The notes beneath the pieces are model-generated. The model was not told the origin of the DNA. It searched no databases and saw nothing but the letters and a program-made list of their open reading frames with translations. A DNA stretch of 64,000 nucleotides from positions 1,903,899 to 1,967,898 of the forward strand of contig JAEPOK010000001.1 of assembly GCA_017642935.1 (NCBI GenBank). The letters run 5' to 3'. Below are positions 27,325 to 35,842 of the stretch, piece by piece. Source of the DNA: Hyphomicrobiales bacterium (lineage in GTDB: Bacteria > Pseudomonadota > Alphaproteobacteria > Rhizobiales > MH13). The translations under genes were made by a program, and so were the position numbers. Each line of letters starts with the position of its first letter. Within the stretch, counting starts at the first letter, position 1.

Positions 27325-28345
27325 TTCTCGACCGTCTTCCAAAGGCAATAGCAGGCTTTTCGATCAAGAAAAAACTCACGGCAGCTAAGATCAAGGAAAC
27401 CAAATAGGTCAAAACGAATTCATCTTGAAACATGGCGAAGTATTTCAATAGAATACCATGCCACGCGTAAATTCCATAGGCTAATACTCCAATTCTCATA
27501 AGACTTCTTGATAAAAAACCTGGAGCGATATTAAGATTTTCAACACCAATATGCACAGCAAGCAAGCTTGCGATACTCAGCAACGTCATCAGAGCGCCAG
27601 TTAAACGCCAAAAATCGCCTAACGCGTTTTGGTATAACCATGCCGTCGCGCCTAAAATTGAAAATCCGAAAATAGACAGAATTAACAAAATATACCGATG
27701 AGAAATAACTTCAACAAAACTTGTATTCGTTGTAAGCATCGCCATTATGCAACCGACAAAGAAGAACTGAAGCGAACCAATAGTTGTCCTGTTGTCATAG
27801 GAAGCGCCAAACCATTGATTTGCAAGGTGCGGCCAGAACCATAAAAGGGAGAGGAAAATTATAGAAAATATTAAATGGAATCGACCACACTTAAAAATAA
27901 TAAAGCAAATCAATGGTGCCACTAAGTAATATTGTATTTCTATTCCTAAGGTCCAAAATACACCATTAAGTGCGTAGGAATGGCTCCATTGTATCGCAAA
28001 AAACTCGGCTGGAATATCGATCCAATTAAATGGCATGGCCAAACTAAAAAATATAATAATGAATATTGATAACGCAGAAAGAAGATAAAATAATGGAAAA
28101 ATACGCAATATCCTTCTGAAGAAATATTCACGCAAACCCCTCCAGTTGAATCTATATTTGCCATGGAAAAAACCATGAGAGATGACATAACCTGATATAC
28201 CAAAGAAAAACCAAACAGACACCCTACCAGGAATATTAATAATAGCAGGAATATCGCCCTGATAACCTAATGTATGCCAAAATACGACATAACTTGCCAT
28301 TACACCACGCAATATCAATGAAATATCTATTTTTTTCTGGTTCAT
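27308..28345 (-). CDS. acyltransferase family 3 membrane protein
   Basis: A 345-aa integral membrane O-acyltransferase (Acyl_transf_3/OafA-like). ILRGVMASYVVFWHTLGY near residue 12 carries the conserved Arg and His, FFGISGYVISHGFF near 45 and the RRILRIFPLFYLLS motif near 95 are diagnostic. About ten membrane spans follow. The gene and its upstream region are far more AT-rich than the neighbours, with runs of A and T, which suggests separate acquisition. It would acetylate the exported glycan on the periplasmic side. Confidence 0.8.
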   Translation of the reverse strand: MNQKKIDISLILRGVMASYVVFWHTLGYQGDIPAIINIPGRVSVWFFFGISGYVISHGFFHGKYRFNWRGLREYFFRRILRIFPLFYLLSALSIFIIIFFSLAMPFNWIDIPAEFFAIQWSHSYALNGVFWTLGIEIQYYLVAPLICFIIFKCGRFHLIFSIIFLSLLWFWPHLANQWFGASYDNRTTIGSLQFFFVGCIMAMLTTNTSFVEVISHRYILLILSIFGFSILGATAWLYQNALGDFWRLTGALMTLLSIASLLAVHIGVENLNIAPGFLSRSLMRIGVLAYGIYAWHGILLKYFAMFQDEFVLTYLVSLILAAVSFFLIEKPAIAFGRRSRNAASH

Positions 28346-28507
28346 TTCCGGACAAAATACTTTTATATTGCTAAAAATAAAAATTATAGAAAGTCTATTA
28401 AAGTTCCAATTACTATATTTTCAATTTAATTGAATTAGCTAAATGAAATCAGTAATTTCAGAACGCATTCAATCCATGGAAAAAATTACACGATCGGCAA
28501 GAGCGAA
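28346..28507 (-). promoter_or_regulatory. AT-rich upstream region of the acyltransferase gene
   Basis: About 160 bp rich in A and T between the ligase gene and the acyltransferase. It probably contains the promoter for the downstream minus-strand genes. No specific -35/-10 pair can be named with confidence. Confidence 0.3.
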
Positions 28508-29776
28508 TTAAGTGTTGCCGTCTGAGGGATTACGTTGCTTCAACGATACGAAAAGAACGGTCAGTGTCCCCACCAGCGCCCACCACCAATGCTGCCACGC
28601 TCCATGACCAACATAAGCTACGCTCCAAACCCCCGCAATGACGGCCACTGCCACTTTCTGATCGTGGCGACGCAAACTTGCCAATTTTTGCATAACAAAC
28701 CAGATTAAAGCCGATGAAAGCAAAACTCCTACCGAGCCTAGCTCATACCACACTTGGATCGAAAGACTATGCGGGTGCCCATAGGACAGTCCTCGAATGA
28801 CCGCGGGATCTGAGCCAGCATAGATTTGCGGTGCTGCCTGGGATGCTTGCAGTCCATGGCCAAGTATGGGCGCCGACAGAATTTGTTGTACGTGCGCCCA
28901 CCAAATCTCGATTCGCACAAAGTAGTAGGGATCACCAAAGAGGCCTTGAGAAAGCGTTTCGCCCATCTCTCTTGGTAGAGCCATGTTTATTGCAATGGCC
29001 AAAAGCGGAGCAAAAACATGCAAGACAATGATTGTTGAACCCAAAAGCACAATGGCAATGCGCGAGCTGGTCCAGAAAGTGAACGCGTAGGTCAGCAAGA
29101 CAACCAAAAATGCTAGCTTGGCCGATTCCGATTGAGAAATCAAAACAGCGCCGCCTATGCAGACAATCAACACGATCCGCAACGAAACTAAAAGATGTTC
29201 CGTCGCCCTTAGAAACAGCAGTGGCACAAAGAGTGCCATGCATAGAGCTGCCCGGTTTAACCGATATGGCTCCGTCGAGGCGCCCAGCAGCCCGCGGATG
29301 GGGCTACCGAATGACAACTCAAACACAACAAAGGCCAAACCTATCGCCAGCGACAAGAGGAGCGCGCGAGGGAGCCAAACAGGCGCGACATTTGGTCGAG
29401 CAACGATGTAACACCCCAAGACAACCATCAGCGTTGCGGCTGTCGTCTGAGCCAACGCTCCCAATCCACGCTCGGGAAGCGGTGACCAAACAAGCGATGA
29501 CATCGCATAGATAACGCTTGCGATCGTGACCACGGTGATCGGTCGGTTCAGCGATTTTTGCAGCCAGTGCGACGAAGGAAATCGCATTGAACCAGCAGAG
29601 CCGGGCTGTGCCAGATAGCTGGCTGCCAGCAATAGCGTCGAAATCGCCAAGAGAACGAAAGCTGAGTTCCGAGAGAGAACCGTCGCTATCGGTGTCGCCA
29701 GAAGGGTTAGGAAAGCGGCATTGATCAACACAAGAAAACAGACACCAATCCAATTCGAAAAGTCTCGATCGGTCAT
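28508..29776 (-). CDS. O-antigen ligase family protein (Wzy_C/WaaL-like)
   Basis: A 422-aa polytopic protein with roughly eleven membrane spans. The large periplasmic loop lies after residue 260 and carries GHGLQASQAAP and then GHPHSLSIQVWYELGSVGVLL. The latter is the H-x-x-x-L...E-L-G motif of O-antigen ligases and Wzy_C polymerases. It is the outermost gene of the polysaccharide locus. With the separate Wzy candidate at 11.7-13.3 kb, the simplest reading is ligase for this protein and polymerase for the other, although the reverse is possible. Confidence 0.75.
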   Translation of the reverse strand: MTDRDFSNWIGVCFLVLINAAFLTLLATPIATVLSRNSAFVLLAISTLLLAASYLAQPGSAGSMRFPSSHWLQKSLNRPITVVTIASVIYAMSSLVWSPLPERGLGALAQTTAATLMVVLGCYIVARPNVAPVWLPRALLLSLAIGLAFVVFELSFGSPIRGLLGASTEPYRLNRAALCMALFVPLLFLRATEHLLVSLRIVLIVCIGGAVLISQSESAKLAFLVVLLTYAFTFWTSSRIAIVLLGSTIIVLHVFAPLLAIAINMALPREMGETLSQGLFGDPYYFVRIEIWWAHVQQILSAPILGHGLQASQAAPQIYAGSDPAVIRGLSYGHPHSLSIQVWYELGSVGVLLSSALIWFVMQKLASLRRHDQKVAVAVIAGVWSVAYVGHGAWQHWWWALVGTLTVLFVSLKQRNPSDGNT

Positions 29777-29829
29777 TTGTTAATCGAGGGACCCTTTACT
29801 TTCAGCATTAGGCAAGCAGTTTGAGGATG

Positions 29830-29868
29830 GCAACCCGTTGTTCATTTTTGGGTTGCGACCATGCGGTC
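29830..29868 (-). terminator. hairpin downstream of the integrase gene (terminator or att-like)
   Basis: GCAACCC (29830-29836) pairs with GGGTTGC (29850-29856) around a 13-base loop. Immediately beside it, GACC-ATGC-GGTC (29857-29868) is a second inverted repeat that overlaps the end of the integrase gene. It could terminate the integrase transcript or be recombination-site structure. The U tract is poor. Confidence 0.35.
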
Positions 29869-30796
29869 ATCGTTTGAGCGCCGCCTTCTCGCAGTACCGC
29901 GCAACGACCTCAACATTCTTCCAACCACCGGCCGTCATTATAGCGACGGTATCGTAGCCTGATATCATCAGGTCCTGCGCCGCGCCAACACGCATCGAGT
30001 GGCCACTCAAGCCAGCAACTATGTCCTGGTCCAGGCCAGCCCGCCGCGCAGATGCTTTGACTAGCCGCCTGACGGAGGATGTTTCCATATGTCCCTGACG
30101 AAGTTTCCCGGCCACCAGACCTCGAAACAGCGGGCCATCGTCGATACCCGATGTCCGAAGCCACCGATCGATCTTTTCTACCGTCTCGGAGGTGAGACGA
30201 GCCAGTCGGCCATCGCCGAAAGGGTCGTTTTTGGAGCGTGGGATATACACGGTCTGGCTTGCCAGATCGATATGATCAACTTTCATCCAACTGAGCTCTG
30301 AACTGCGGCAGAGCGTGTCGTAGCCAACGCTGATCAAAGCTGCGTCGCGCAGCCCTGAAAGAGTTTTAGGACAACCGTCAAGGATCGACGCCAAAAGGTC
30401 TGCCGTCAGACCAAGCACTTGTTTCGGGCGTCGGCCTTTTGTTCGTGCGGCGCGCCTGATAGACAAATACACCACTGACGTGTCGATGGGTGACGGCAGA
30501 TCGCACATGCGATGCAGAAACTTGATCGCAGACAGCCGCCTCCGAATGGTTGCGTAGGAATAGCGCGCGATATGCTCGTCAATGAACGCCGCAACAATTT
30601 CAGGAGAAGCCGGGACGACCTCCGAGCCTCTTTCAGTGCACCATGCAGAAAATGTATCCAAGTCGCACCGATAGCCGCGCAGCGTGAAATCTGAATACGC
30701 GCCAATGCACCTCGCGAAGACGGTGTCCAAGATACTTGTGCATCCATTGGATTGAGTGCCTAATGCCATAGCCCTTTGTGGCGTAAAATACGACAT
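29867..30796 (-). CDS. tyrosine recombinase (phage-type integrase)
   Basis: A 309-aa protein with a SAM-like N-terminal domain (FTLRGYRCDLDTFSAWC, YSYATIRRRLSAIKFLH) and a catalytic domain. The first Arg is in DTLCRSSELSWMKVDH near residue 180, the Lys in IPRSKNDPFG near 202, His-x-x-Arg in SGHSMRVGAAQ near 275, then GGW and the nucleophile Tyr in VVARYCEKAAL. All catalytic residues are present, so it may be active. ATG 30769 is an alternative start. It borders a small acquired segment and has no phage structural genes nearby. Confidence 0.85.
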   Translation of the reverse strand: MSYFTPQRAMALGTQSNGCTSILDTVFARCIGAYSDFTLRGYRCDLDTFSAWCTERGSEVVPASPEIVAAFIDEHIARYSYATIRRRLSAIKFLHRMCDLPSPIDTSVVYLSIRRAARTKGRRPKQVLGLTADLLASILDGCPKTLSGLRDAALISVGYDTLCRSSELSWMKVDHIDLASQTVYIPRSKNDPFGDGRLARLTSETVEKIDRWLRTSGIDDGPLFRGLVAGKLRQGHMETSSVRRLVKASARRAGLDQDIVAGLSGHSMRVGAAQDLMISGYDTVAIMTAGGWKNVEVVARYCEKAALKR

Positions 30797-30809
30797 AAGG
30801 CAAGGTTGT

Positions 30810-31079
30810 TTGATTGGTTCAGTTCAAATCCGTGCTGCGCGAGGGCTCCTAGGCATATCCGCCCAAGAGCTCGCCCAAATGGCGAATGTGCCCCATAGGA
30901 CGGTGCAACGGCTAGAAAGCAGCGACGGCATTCCACCTTCACGTGGCGGTACGCTTGATCGGGTGAGGGAAGCTCTCGAAGCCGCTGGCATCGAGTTTAT
31001 TGGTGACCCGATCCACTCACCTGGCGTTCGCCTTCGTGGTAACGCGCAAAGCCAACCTGACCCCGAGACAGATGATTAA
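30810..31079 (+). CDS. small XRE-type helix-turn-helix regulator
   Basis: About 89 aa. QIRAARGLLGISAQELAQMANVPHRTVQRLES is a classic HTH_3/XRE fold, and TLDRVREALEAAGIEFIGD is the dimerisation extension common in regulators of integrated elements. TTG 30810 with AAGG 9 nt upstream is preferred, because the longer reading from 30756 runs into the divergent integrase gene. The divergent arrangement suggests that it controls the integrase. Confidence 0.75.
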   Translation: MIGSVQIRAARGLLGISAQELAQMANVPHRTVQRLESSDGIPPSRGGTLDRVREALEAAGIEFIGDPIHSPGVRLRGNAQSQPDPETDD

Positions 31080-31926
31080 ACCTGCGTGCTGGCGGCAATC
31101 AGTATGAACTGAATAGGGCGTATAGATCCTTTTTTGAAGTGGCCGCTGCCTACACGCGAGTGGCAACGCCCATCATCAACGCAAAGCTCTCTTTGTGGTC
31201 AATATGGCTTCACGGATTGCCGCTGAAGGATTTCTCATCGACACGACCATCGCAGCGGCTATGCCGCGATCGATAAAGCCTTCACCCCCGCATCCGCCAT
31301 AGCCTCTTCACAATCTGGTTCTTTACCACAGCACCTCGACCGCGGCTCCTTTCTCGATCTGTAGTTGCAATCAATACGCTCTTGTCCTCTTTGCCGCGTA
31401 GCAATCCATTAGGGCGAAGACTATCGCCTTGCAATCATATGCTGATCTGCACACCATCGCTCGCTTGCGAAGGCCGACACTGATCCAAATGCGTCGCGAT
31501 TGATCAAACCGAGGCAGACGATGGCACCTGTTGATGCCCAACCTTAGTCCACGCCGAACATCAACTGCTGATCATTACATCAACACGCTTTGCAGGCGCT
31601 GATGCTCAAATCGATCGCCGCATGATTGAGATGAGACAAGTAGGTCATGATGCAATCGAAGCAGCAATGCATCAAGCGCGCCCACGCGGCGTCGAAGCCC
31701 CCCGCTTATTCCCGCCAAATCCCAGCTATTCCCACATAATCCCGCAAATCCCCTCAACGCCCGATAACGCCACGGGTAGGGCAGGTTATTGCTGATTGCA
31801 TGTGCTTTCGAATCCGTCCGACCATTTATGCAAATTGAGACGAGAAAAGGCGCCTGGCGAGCCAACTTTCAATGATCGATTCTTGTGATTTGACGGAAAT
31901 GACCGACTGGCACTCCAACTGCTCGC
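31080..31926 (+). other. gene-free part of the integrase segment
   Basis: About 850 bp without a convincing gene on either strand. A plus-strand coding-like run near 31545-31690 (IDRRMIEMRQVGHDAIEAAMHQARP) has no start and looks like a gene remnant. The stretch also contains the 10-bp periodic repeat described separately. Nothing else was recognised. Confidence 0.4.
31701..31763 (-). promoter_or_regulatory. 10-bp periodic GGG repeats resembling an MraZ box
   Basis: CCC occurs on the plus strand at 31701, 31711, 31721, 31731, 31741 and 31751, exactly every ten bases, with AT-rich spacers (CTTATT, CCAAAT, AGCTATT and so on) between most of them. Read on the minus strand this is GGGAWW repeated each helical turn, the layout of the MraZ operator in front of dcw clusters. 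No mraZ or dcw gene lies downstream in either direction, so it is displaced or serves another ring-shaped or multimeric regulator. Confidence 0.45.
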
Positions 31927-32343
31927 ATGCACGTTGGGGCCACCGGGCTAAAGATCAACGGCAGGTCGATTGCGGGCATTGTTCAGCCGGTTGAATGCTC
32001 GAGTGCCCAATTCAAATGGACACTTGATCGCACCAGATACGAGACACGCTATCCAGGCACCGAACCTAACGCGGAACGCGACAAGGCTTCGGTGTTCTTG
32101 TCCGACCTCAACGCGCAGATTGATGATTGGATGTTTGGTCGTAAGAGCCTTGCCGACAACGCCATTCTACCCTTCGTGCGGCAGTTCGCGTTCATCGACA
32201 AAGAGTGGTTTGACGCGCAGCCTTGGCCGTACCTTCCGAACTGGCTGGAACGCTTTTTGGCCTCCCCGCGCTTCGCGGCCATCATGGACAGATATCCAGC
32301 CTGGCAAGAGGGCGATGCGGCGACGCTTTTTCCACCGGCCTAA
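31927..32343 (+). pseudogene. 5'-truncated glutathione S-transferase
   Basis: From about 32005 on, the frame matches the C-terminal helical domain of a proteobacterial GST: FKWTLDRTRYETRYPG, the DWMFG segment, LADNAILPFVRQFAFID and WLERFLASPRFAAIMDRYP-type text are typical. The N-terminal thioredoxin-fold half (about 100 residues with the GSH site) is missing, and the preceding sequence belongs to the integrase segment. I read this as a gene cut by the insertion rather than a short functional protein. The remaining frame is open to TAA 32343, so decay may be recent. Confidence 0.7.
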
Positions 32344-32355
32344 CAGGGGCAGATC

Positions 32356-32388
32356 GGCGCTTGCAGGTTCCATGAGCTAGCAAGCGCC
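32356..32388 (+). terminator. stem-loop after the GST remnant
   Basis: GGCGCTTGC (32356-32364) pairs perfectly with GCAAGCGCC (32380-32388), a 9-bp stem with a 15-base loop, thirteen bases after the GST stop. Likely part of a bidirectional terminator between convergent genes. The U tract is weak. Confidence 0.5.
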
Positions 32389-32400
32389 GGTATCGTCTCG

Positions 32401-32431
32401 ACCCATGCCTCCGACAAGCAAAGGCATGGGT
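32401..32431. terminator. second stem-loop between convergent genes
   Basis: ACCCATGCCT (32401-32410) pairs perfectly with AGGCATGGGT (32422-32431), a 10-bp stem with an 11-base loop. On the plus strand it is followed by a T-rich run. It lies ten bases beyond the stop of the 2OG oxygenase gene on the minus strand and can serve both directions. Confidence 0.6.
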
Positions 32432-32440
32432 TACTGTTTG

Positions 32441-33442
32441 TTACTTCTTGTCGAAGTTCGCCGACAGGCGCATTTGCATATAGTCGCCGGCCGACATCGG
32501 CTCATACTTTTCCTGCGGGCCGACGATCATGGCGTCTTTGTTAGCCTGCGCGAAGAACGCAATGGAGTAGCGTGGGCCGTCATATTCGCCGGGCTTGGGC
32601 ATGCGCACGCGGTGCAATGTCGACTGCAGCAAATCATCCGACCAGCGCATCAGCATGTCGCCGATGTTGCAGGTGATGATGCCGTCGAGCGGCTCAACCT
32701 CCGTCCAGGCCAGCCCGTCCACCTGATCCTTACCCGGTGCGACTTGTAGACCGCCCTGCCCCGTGCGTTGGTGGAGAAGCGTCAAGCAGTTGTAGTCGCT
32801 GTGCGCGCCAGCGCGCCAGTATTTGTAATCCTCCTGCGTGGCATCTTTCATCGCCAGATAATGAATGAGCCGCACCGTGGACTGGTAGGTCGGTTTCATC
32901 GGGTCATGGGCTGTGGTGAAGAAGTCCGTCGACATGCCAAGCTTGTCGGCGAAGCAGCCCAGGACCTTCATCGCAACACCCCAATTGGCGCGCTCGAATG
33001 TGAGCATCGAAGCCTTAAAGCCCGCGAGTTCTTCCGGGGTTGGCCAGAGGCCAAGCTCATCCATGCGCGAAATGGTGACCTGATAGCTTTCCTTTTGGTC
33101 AGCGGTGCCGGTTGAGGGCCGCACCTGCGCTTTGTACTCCCAGCCGGAGTTGGTGCCGCGCGCCATGGGGTAGTGCGCCTTGACCTCCTGCGGCAGGTCA
33201 AAGAAGGCCTTTGACATCAGAAACACTTCATCGATCAGGTGGATCGGGACGCCGTGATTGACCAATTGGAAGAAGCCCGTGTCGGTCGCGGCTTCCCACA
33301 ATTGCTCGGTGATCTCGGCTTTGCGAGCATCGAAATCGGTCAGATCAATGCGCGGAACAGAGCGTTCCACTTCAAGACCCACGCCACCGATGGTGGTCTC
33401 TTTGTTGAGTTCTTTCAGTGCGTAATCGGCTGCATTGGCCAT
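32441..33442 (-). CDS. 2-oxoglutarate/Fe(II) oxygenase, isopenicillin N synthase-like
   Basis: A 333-aa DIOX_N plus 2OG-FeII_Oxy protein. RIDLTDFDARKAEITEQLWEA and GFFQLVNHGVP form the N-terminal domain. GAHSDYNCLTLL gives the HxD ligands near residue 220, STLHRVRMP the distal His near 285 and PRYSIAFF the 2OG-binding RxS. ATG 33442 is chosen for the GGAG 7 nt upstream. It is the first of three such paralogues in the catabolic island and lies just downstream of the importer-amidohydrolase operon, so it probably oxidises the imported heterocycle or its side chain. Confidence 0.85.
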   Translation of the reverse strand: MANAADYALKELNKETTIGGVGLEVERSVPRIDLTDFDARKAEITEQLWEAATDTGFFQLVNHGVPIHLIDEVFLMSKAFFDLPQEVKAHYPMARGTNSGWEYKAQVRPSTGTADQKESYQVTISRMDELGLWPTPEELAGFKASMLTFERANWGVAMKVLGCFADKLGMSTDFFTTAHDPMKPTYQSTVRLIHYLAMKDATQEDYKYWRAGAHSDYNCLTLLHQRTGQGGLQVAPGKDQVDGLAWTEVEPLDGIITCNIGDMLMRWSDDLLQSTLHRVRMPKPGEYDGPRYSIAFFAQANKDAMIVGPQEKYEPMSAGDYMQMRLSANFDKK

Positions 33443-33566
33443 GTTTGTCTCCATCAGGGTTGAATGATTTGTCCGCCACACGGGCGGGAAAACGTCAAAC
33501 GGAGCAATGACCTGCGCTCTTCCAAAAACACAGCGCTGCCTGCTTCTACTCCTGATCGTGAACGGG

Positions 33567-34958
33567 TCAGCAAGCCTCCTTCAGTTTGTGCGCACGGCGC
33601 GTTTTGATGGTTTCGACCGCTTTGAAACAGTCATGCGAAAGCTGGTCCATATCGAGGAAGGGCAGTACGCCGTCCACGACCAACGGTTTGCCCTTTACGA
33701 ACGAATGCCGGACCTGCACTTGGCCACCGGCGACGATGGGGCCAATCAACCGATCATGCTGGCCGAGGTGCCGTGGCGCCGACAGATCAAAGAGTGCGAT
33801 GTCGGCGTCTTTGCCGACCTCCAATGTTTCGATGCTTTCAAAACCCAGGACCTTGGCACCGCCCGCGGTCGCCCAATGCAGGCAGGTTTCCGCATTGACG
33901 GCCTCAACCCCTTTGGTGATCCGGTGGGTGCAGAACGTGGTGTAGAGCGCGGAAATCATGTCGGCGGCTTCATTGGCAGCCGCACCATCCACGCCCAAAG
34001 AGACGGTTCCGCCGAGCTTGTGCAGCAGGTCTGCCGGCGCAACGCCAGATCCAAGGCGCGCATTGGCCTGCACACAATGCGCCATGCCCGTTCCGGTTTC
34101 GGCGAGCAGTTGCACTTCGCTCTCATCGCAATCGACGAGATGGGCATACCACACGTCAGGCCCCAACCAGTCATGCTCGGCAAGCCAATGGACCGGACGT
34201 TTGCCGTAGTGTTCTAGCGTGTAATCCACATAGCCGGTGTTTTCCGACAGGTGGGAATGGAGCCGCACGCCCATAGCGCGGGTGGCCTGGGCGATCTCCT
34301 TCAGCTCACCTTCGAGCAGGGAATAGGTCGGCGTCGTCGGCGCAAAGGCGACTTTGATCATCGCGTCCGGCGCCGCGTCATGCCAACGGCTCACATCGGC
34401 TTCCACCGCTTTAAGCATGGCATCGAAGCTTTCGGTCGGGAGCGGCACGATGTCGGGGGAGTCGAACGCACGTGCTTTCGTTGCGCCCCCTCGCCCCAGC
34501 ATGAACCGCACGCCAAAGCGCTGCGCTGTTTCGCAAAGGATCGTCGATGGGTCGAAATCGAAACGGTCTGAATAGAAATAGTGATGGTCGGCGATGGTTG
34601 TTGCGCCGGACAAGGCAAGCTCAGCCATGCCGAGCGTCACACCGGCCTGCATCACATCGGCATCGAGCGTATCCCAATAGGAATAGGGCACCAGACGCAG
34701 CCAAGGCGTCAGCGGTTCGTTCATGCCTTCGGGCACGCTTTTCAGAACGCTTTGGAAAAGATGGTGGTGGCTGTTCACCAAGCCCGGCGTCACCACGCAG
34801 CCTGAGGCATCGACGATTTCCTCGTCAGGCTCTGGCGCCAGATCGCCAATGGCGGTGATCTTACCGTCGTGCACACGGATGGAACCGCTGGCCCTCGCCG
34901 CTTCGCCCAGCTGGCCGGTGAGAATGCCTTCGGCGCCTTGGATGAGAAAGTTGGTCAC
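33567..34958 (-). CDS. amidohydrolase (8-oxoguanine/guanine deaminase-like)
   Basis: A 463-aa member of the TIM-barrel amidohydrolase superfamily (chlorohydrolase/deaminase branch). The metal and catalytic residues are in NSHHHLFQS near residue 63, LHSHLSENTGYVD near 235, YAHLVDCDESE near 270 and LGVDGAAANEAADM near 320. Hydrolytic deamination of an amino-substituted N-heterocycle is the general reaction. Its start overlaps the stop of the ABC permease (ATGA), tying it to the importer, so it likely acts on the imported substrate. Which base it deaminates is not decidable from sequence. Confidence 0.8.
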   Translation of the reverse strand: MTNFLIQGAEGILTGQLGEAARASGSIRVHDGKITAIGDLAPEPDEEIVDASGCVVTPGLVNSHHHLFQSVLKSVPEGMNEPLTPWLRLVPYSYWDTLDADVMQAGVTLGMAELALSGATTIADHHYFYSDRFDFDPSTILCETAQRFGVRFMLGRGGATKARAFDSPDIVPLPTESFDAMLKAVEADVSRWHDAAPDAMIKVAFAPTTPTYSLLEGELKEIAQATRAMGVRLHSHLSENTGYVDYTLEHYGKRPVHWLAEHDWLGPDVWYAHLVDCDESEVQLLAETGTGMAHCVQANARLGSGVAPADLLHKLGGTVSLGVDGAAANEAADMISALYTTFCTHRITKGVEAVNAETCLHWATAGGAKVLGFESIETLEVGKDADIALFDLSAPRHLGQHDRLIGPIVAGGQVQVRHSFVKGKPLVVDGVLPFLDMDQLSHDCFKAVETIKTRRAHKLKEAC

Positions 34959-35842
34959 CGCTCATCCTTGGGGATCGACCAGGGGAAGAAGATTCGTTGA
35001 ACCAACACCACCAGGTTGAAGAGCGTCAGCGACATCAGCACCAGAAACCCAAGCCCTAGCCAGGCCTGGGGCAGTTTGAAGTTGGACGTTGAAAACTGGA
35101 TGAAAAATCCGAGCCCCTGCGAGGACGCCACAAACTCCGCCACCACGGCGCCAATGACAGCCAGTGTGATGGAGATCTTCAGTCCCGAGAAGATGTAGGG
35201 AATCGCGTAGGGAATGCGGATCTGTGTGAACTCGCGCCAGGCCGGCGCCTTGAGGCTCTGGGAAAGTTCGATCAGCTCGCGCGGCGTCGCCATCATGCCC
35301 GTGGTCATCGAAACCACCAGCGGGAAGAACGTGATGAGGAACGTAATGGTCACCCGCGGTGCATCGCCCGAGCCAAGGATCACGATGATGATGGGCGCGA
35401 CGGCCACCACAGGCGTGGATTGGATGACGACGAGTAGCGGATAAAGGCACGCCGACACCACTTTCGACCGGGTGAGCGCAATCGCTACAGGCAGCGCGAT
35501 GCAGATGGAAATCACATAGCCGATCATGGCGACCCTCAATGTCGCCCAGACGTGATCGAACCAACGGTCGGCAGGCACGGCATCGATTGCTCCGCCGATG
35601 CGAGTGGGCGCCGGGAGAATGAAACTCGGGATCGGGAAGATGCGCGTTGCCAACTCCCAGATGACCAGCAGCGCAATGATGGTCAGGCCAGGCAATAGGC
35701 CGGGCACCGCCATCATCTGGCGGATTAACGGCACCTTCACAGCGGTCGCAGCCGCGGGCGTATCCGCAGGGGCGACCGCCGCTTTGGAGTCCTCAAGCGG
35801 CGCGCTTGAGGAGGAGGCTGCGGAGATATCCTGCAAACTCAT
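34955..35842 (-). CDS. ABC transporter permease, SsuC/TauC/ThiX type
   Basis: A 295-aa inner-membrane permease (BPD_transp_1). It has a hydrophilic Ala/Ser-rich N-terminus of about 35 residues and then six spans. The cytoplasmic EAA-like loop is ELIELSQSLKAPAWREFTQIRIPYAIPYIFSGL near residue 215. The start overlaps the ATPase gene by 50 bp. With the ATPase and the NMT1/THI5-like binding protein it forms an importer of the nitrate/taurine/pyrimidine-precursor class. Confidence 0.85.
   Translation of the reverse strand: MSLQDISAASSSSAPLEDSKAAVAPADTPAAATAVKVPLIRQMMAVPGLLPGLTIIALLVIWELATRIFPIPSFILPAPTRIGGAIDAVPADRWFDHVWATLRVAMIGYVISICIALPVAIALTRSKVVSACLYPLLVVIQSTPVVAVAPIIIVILGSGDAPRVTITFLITFFPLVVSMTTGMMATPRELIELSQSLKAPAWREFTQIRIPYAIPYIFSGLKISITLAVIGAVVAEFVASSQGLGFFIQFSTSNFKLPQAWLGLGFLVLMSLTLFNLVVLVQRIFFPWSIPKDER

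Noticed and set aside
31575..31865. 96-aa minus-strand ORF in the integrase segment
   Set aside because: Its sequence is mostly the GGG repeat translated (GFAGLCGNSWDLAGISGG). There is no ribosome site or family match.
32405..32749. Plus-strand ORF over the 2OG oxygenase
   Set aside because: Shadow of a well-supported minus-strand gene with intact catalytic motifs.
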